Assembly (NCBI GenBank): GCA_963842155.1
Contig: CAWJFP010000013.1
Coordinates: 62,001 to 126,000 of the forward strand
Length of the DNA: 64,000 bases
Reading direction: 5' to 3'
Source of the DNA: CAWJFP01 sp963842155
GTDB taxonomy: Bacteria; Pseudomonadota; Alphaproteobacteria; JACZXZ01
The notes beneath the pieces are model-generated. The model ran no database searches and was not told the origin of the DNA. It was given only the letters and a program-made list of their open reading frames with translations. Shown piece after piece: positions 63,096 through 64,000 of this stretch. Each line of letters opens with the position of its first letter. The stretch's first letter is position 1. The position numbers and the translations under genes were made by a program.

Positions 63096-63914
63096 TCAAG
63101 CGCCGGCGCGGGCCAAGCGCGCGCTGCGGTAGCGAATGAACCAGGCGGCGAAACGGCTCAAGACGCGGCTTAGCCGTCCGTTCGGCGTCAGGCCCACGGC
63201 CTTCAGCACCATGGCGATGCCGCGCTCGACATGGCCCGGGCGGTAATAGGAATAGGCGCGGCGCACATAGGCGGCATTATAGCGCTTGCGGTCGTAAGCG
63301 CCGTCCGCCGCGTGATTGGCGGCATAATAGGCGAAGGCGAGCTCGTCATCCTCGCTCTCGAAGAGCCGGCGCAAGGCGACCGCGAGGCGTCGCACCGGGC
63401 CGATGCGTTCGCGCGCCAGATAACGTTTGAGGTAGGAATAGAAGAGCTTGTAATGGCGCAGCTCGTCGGCCGCGATCTGCTTGCAGATGGCCTGCAACAC
63501 GGGCTCCCGCGCCGAGGCTGCGAGCGCGCTGTAATAGGAGCTGGTGCCGACCTCGACCATGCAGCGCGCAACGAGCTCGCCCGAGCGACTGCCGCGCACC
63601 GAGCGCACATTGCCCACCGGCAAGACGATCTTCGCGGCGAAGAGCTTGAAGGCTGCATCGAAATCGAACGAGGGATCGGCGAGCTTGGCCCAACGCGCGA
63701 GCGCGCGGCCATGCTGCACTTCCTCCTCCGCCCATTGCCAGGCCACGCGCTTGAATTCCTCGTCGTCGGCGAAGACATGCTCGAGATAGCGCGCATATTC
63801 GTGCCCGTTATGCTCGACCAGGCTTGCCGCCTTGGCGATCTTGAGCAGGTCGGGATCGACCTTCGCGGGCTCGAAGCGGTCCCAGGGGATGTCGTCCAGC
63901 GTCCAGTGCGCCAT
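63096..63914 (-). CDS. Ferritin-like diiron-type protein
   Basis: 272 aa, almost all helical. EEEVQHGRAL and ADELRHYKLFY are two Exx(x)H iron ligand motifs of a four-helix ferritin-like fold; LVEHNGHEYARYLEHVF and MVEVGTSSYYSAL would supply the other two helices' ligands. Function unknown; the fold includes desaturases, hydroxylases and rubrerythrin-like proteins. No operon partner is visible; its promoter must lie in the last 86 bp of the window. Confidence 0.82.
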   Translation of the reverse strand: MAHWTLDDIPWDRFEPAKVDPDLLKIAKAASLVEHNGHEYARYLEHVFADDEEFKRVAWQWAEEEVQHGRALARWAKLADPSFDFDAAFKLFAAKIVLPVGNVRSVRGSRSGELVARCMVEVGTSSYYSALAASAREPVLQAICKQIAADELRHYKLFYSYLKRYLARERIGPVRRLAVALRRLFESEDDELAFAYYAANHAADGAYDRKRYNAAYVRRAYSYYRPGHVERGIAMVLKAVGLTPNGRLSRVLSRFAAWFIRYRSARLARAGA

Positions 63915-64000
63915 GCTTGGCCTCTTAGGCCTTGCGCGAAAGTGGGGCTTCCGCGGCTCGACCGGTCAGGCGTTTATATAGCGCCGATGACAATATCGTG

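Overview
The window is GC-rich chromosomal DNA, very probably from an alphaproteobacterium of Rhodospirillales type. The clues are the order adenosyltransferase - etfB - etfA - 3-hydroxybutyryl-CoA dehydrogenase, korAB, argH-lptM-lysA-TIGR02302, a cpdR-like gene next to ftsEX, metX-metW, a B12-dependent ribonucleotide reductase, and a phaA/phaB/phaC/phaR polyhydroxyalkanoate locus. It is mostly housekeeping and central metabolism. I see no rRNA or tRNA gene, CRISPR array, prophage, integrase or complete insertion sequence. Identifications rest on reading the translations and on remembered family motifs; no database search was run.

Layout. 1-9.5 kb: a cut ClC chloride channel, a dialkylglycine-decarboxylase-like enzyme, a FecR-type secreted protein with a frameshift, a YbaL-type antiporter, a MaoC-like hydratase, a small secreted protein, and a divergent MarR / MATE efflux pair with an operator between them. 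9.6-17.5 kb: acyl-CoA and redox metabolism (adenosyltransferase, PanE-like reductase, ETF, 3-hydroxyacyl-CoA dehydrogenase, 2-oxoacid:ferredoxin oxidoreductase). 17.6-29.2 kb: a DUF992 protein, a VapBC module with phased 9-bp repeats, TlpA, the argH-lptM-lysA-TIGR02302 operon, a CpdR-like regulator, a zinc-ribbon protein and ftsE-ftsX-ydcF-plsC. 29.5-41.8 kb: nrdJ, chaC, a DMT exporter, a DUF2125 protein, a chorismate mutase-hisC-tyrA operon divergent from metX-metW, a methyltransferase, gloB and a glutathione transferase. 41.9-45.5 kb: an ECF sigma / anti-sigma system with a small membrane protein, a secreted metallophosphoesterase and a cupredoxin. 45.5-51.9 kb: the PHA locus. 52-54.9 kb: a GGDEF/EAL protein and ribF. 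54.9-63.9 kb: a surface polysaccharide cluster, then a ferritin-like protein.

The most interesting signal is the ECF sigma locus. Three copies of one promoter pattern, GGGAATAAA with GT exactly 16 bases after GGAATAA, lie before the sigma gene, before the phosphoesterase-cupredoxin pair and, on the other strand, before the small membrane protein. Between the two divergent copies is a decayed fragment of a sigma-factor gene, about 85% identical over 60 bases to the intact gene 2 kb away. This looks like a self-contained regulon built partly by duplication of its own regulator.

Three genes (the FecR-type protein, a KpsS-like protein and a glycosyltransferase) each need removal of one base, in or beside a run of three identical bases, to restore the natural frame. 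This is either a shared sequencing/assembly artefact or real decay, two of the three being in the polysaccharide cluster.
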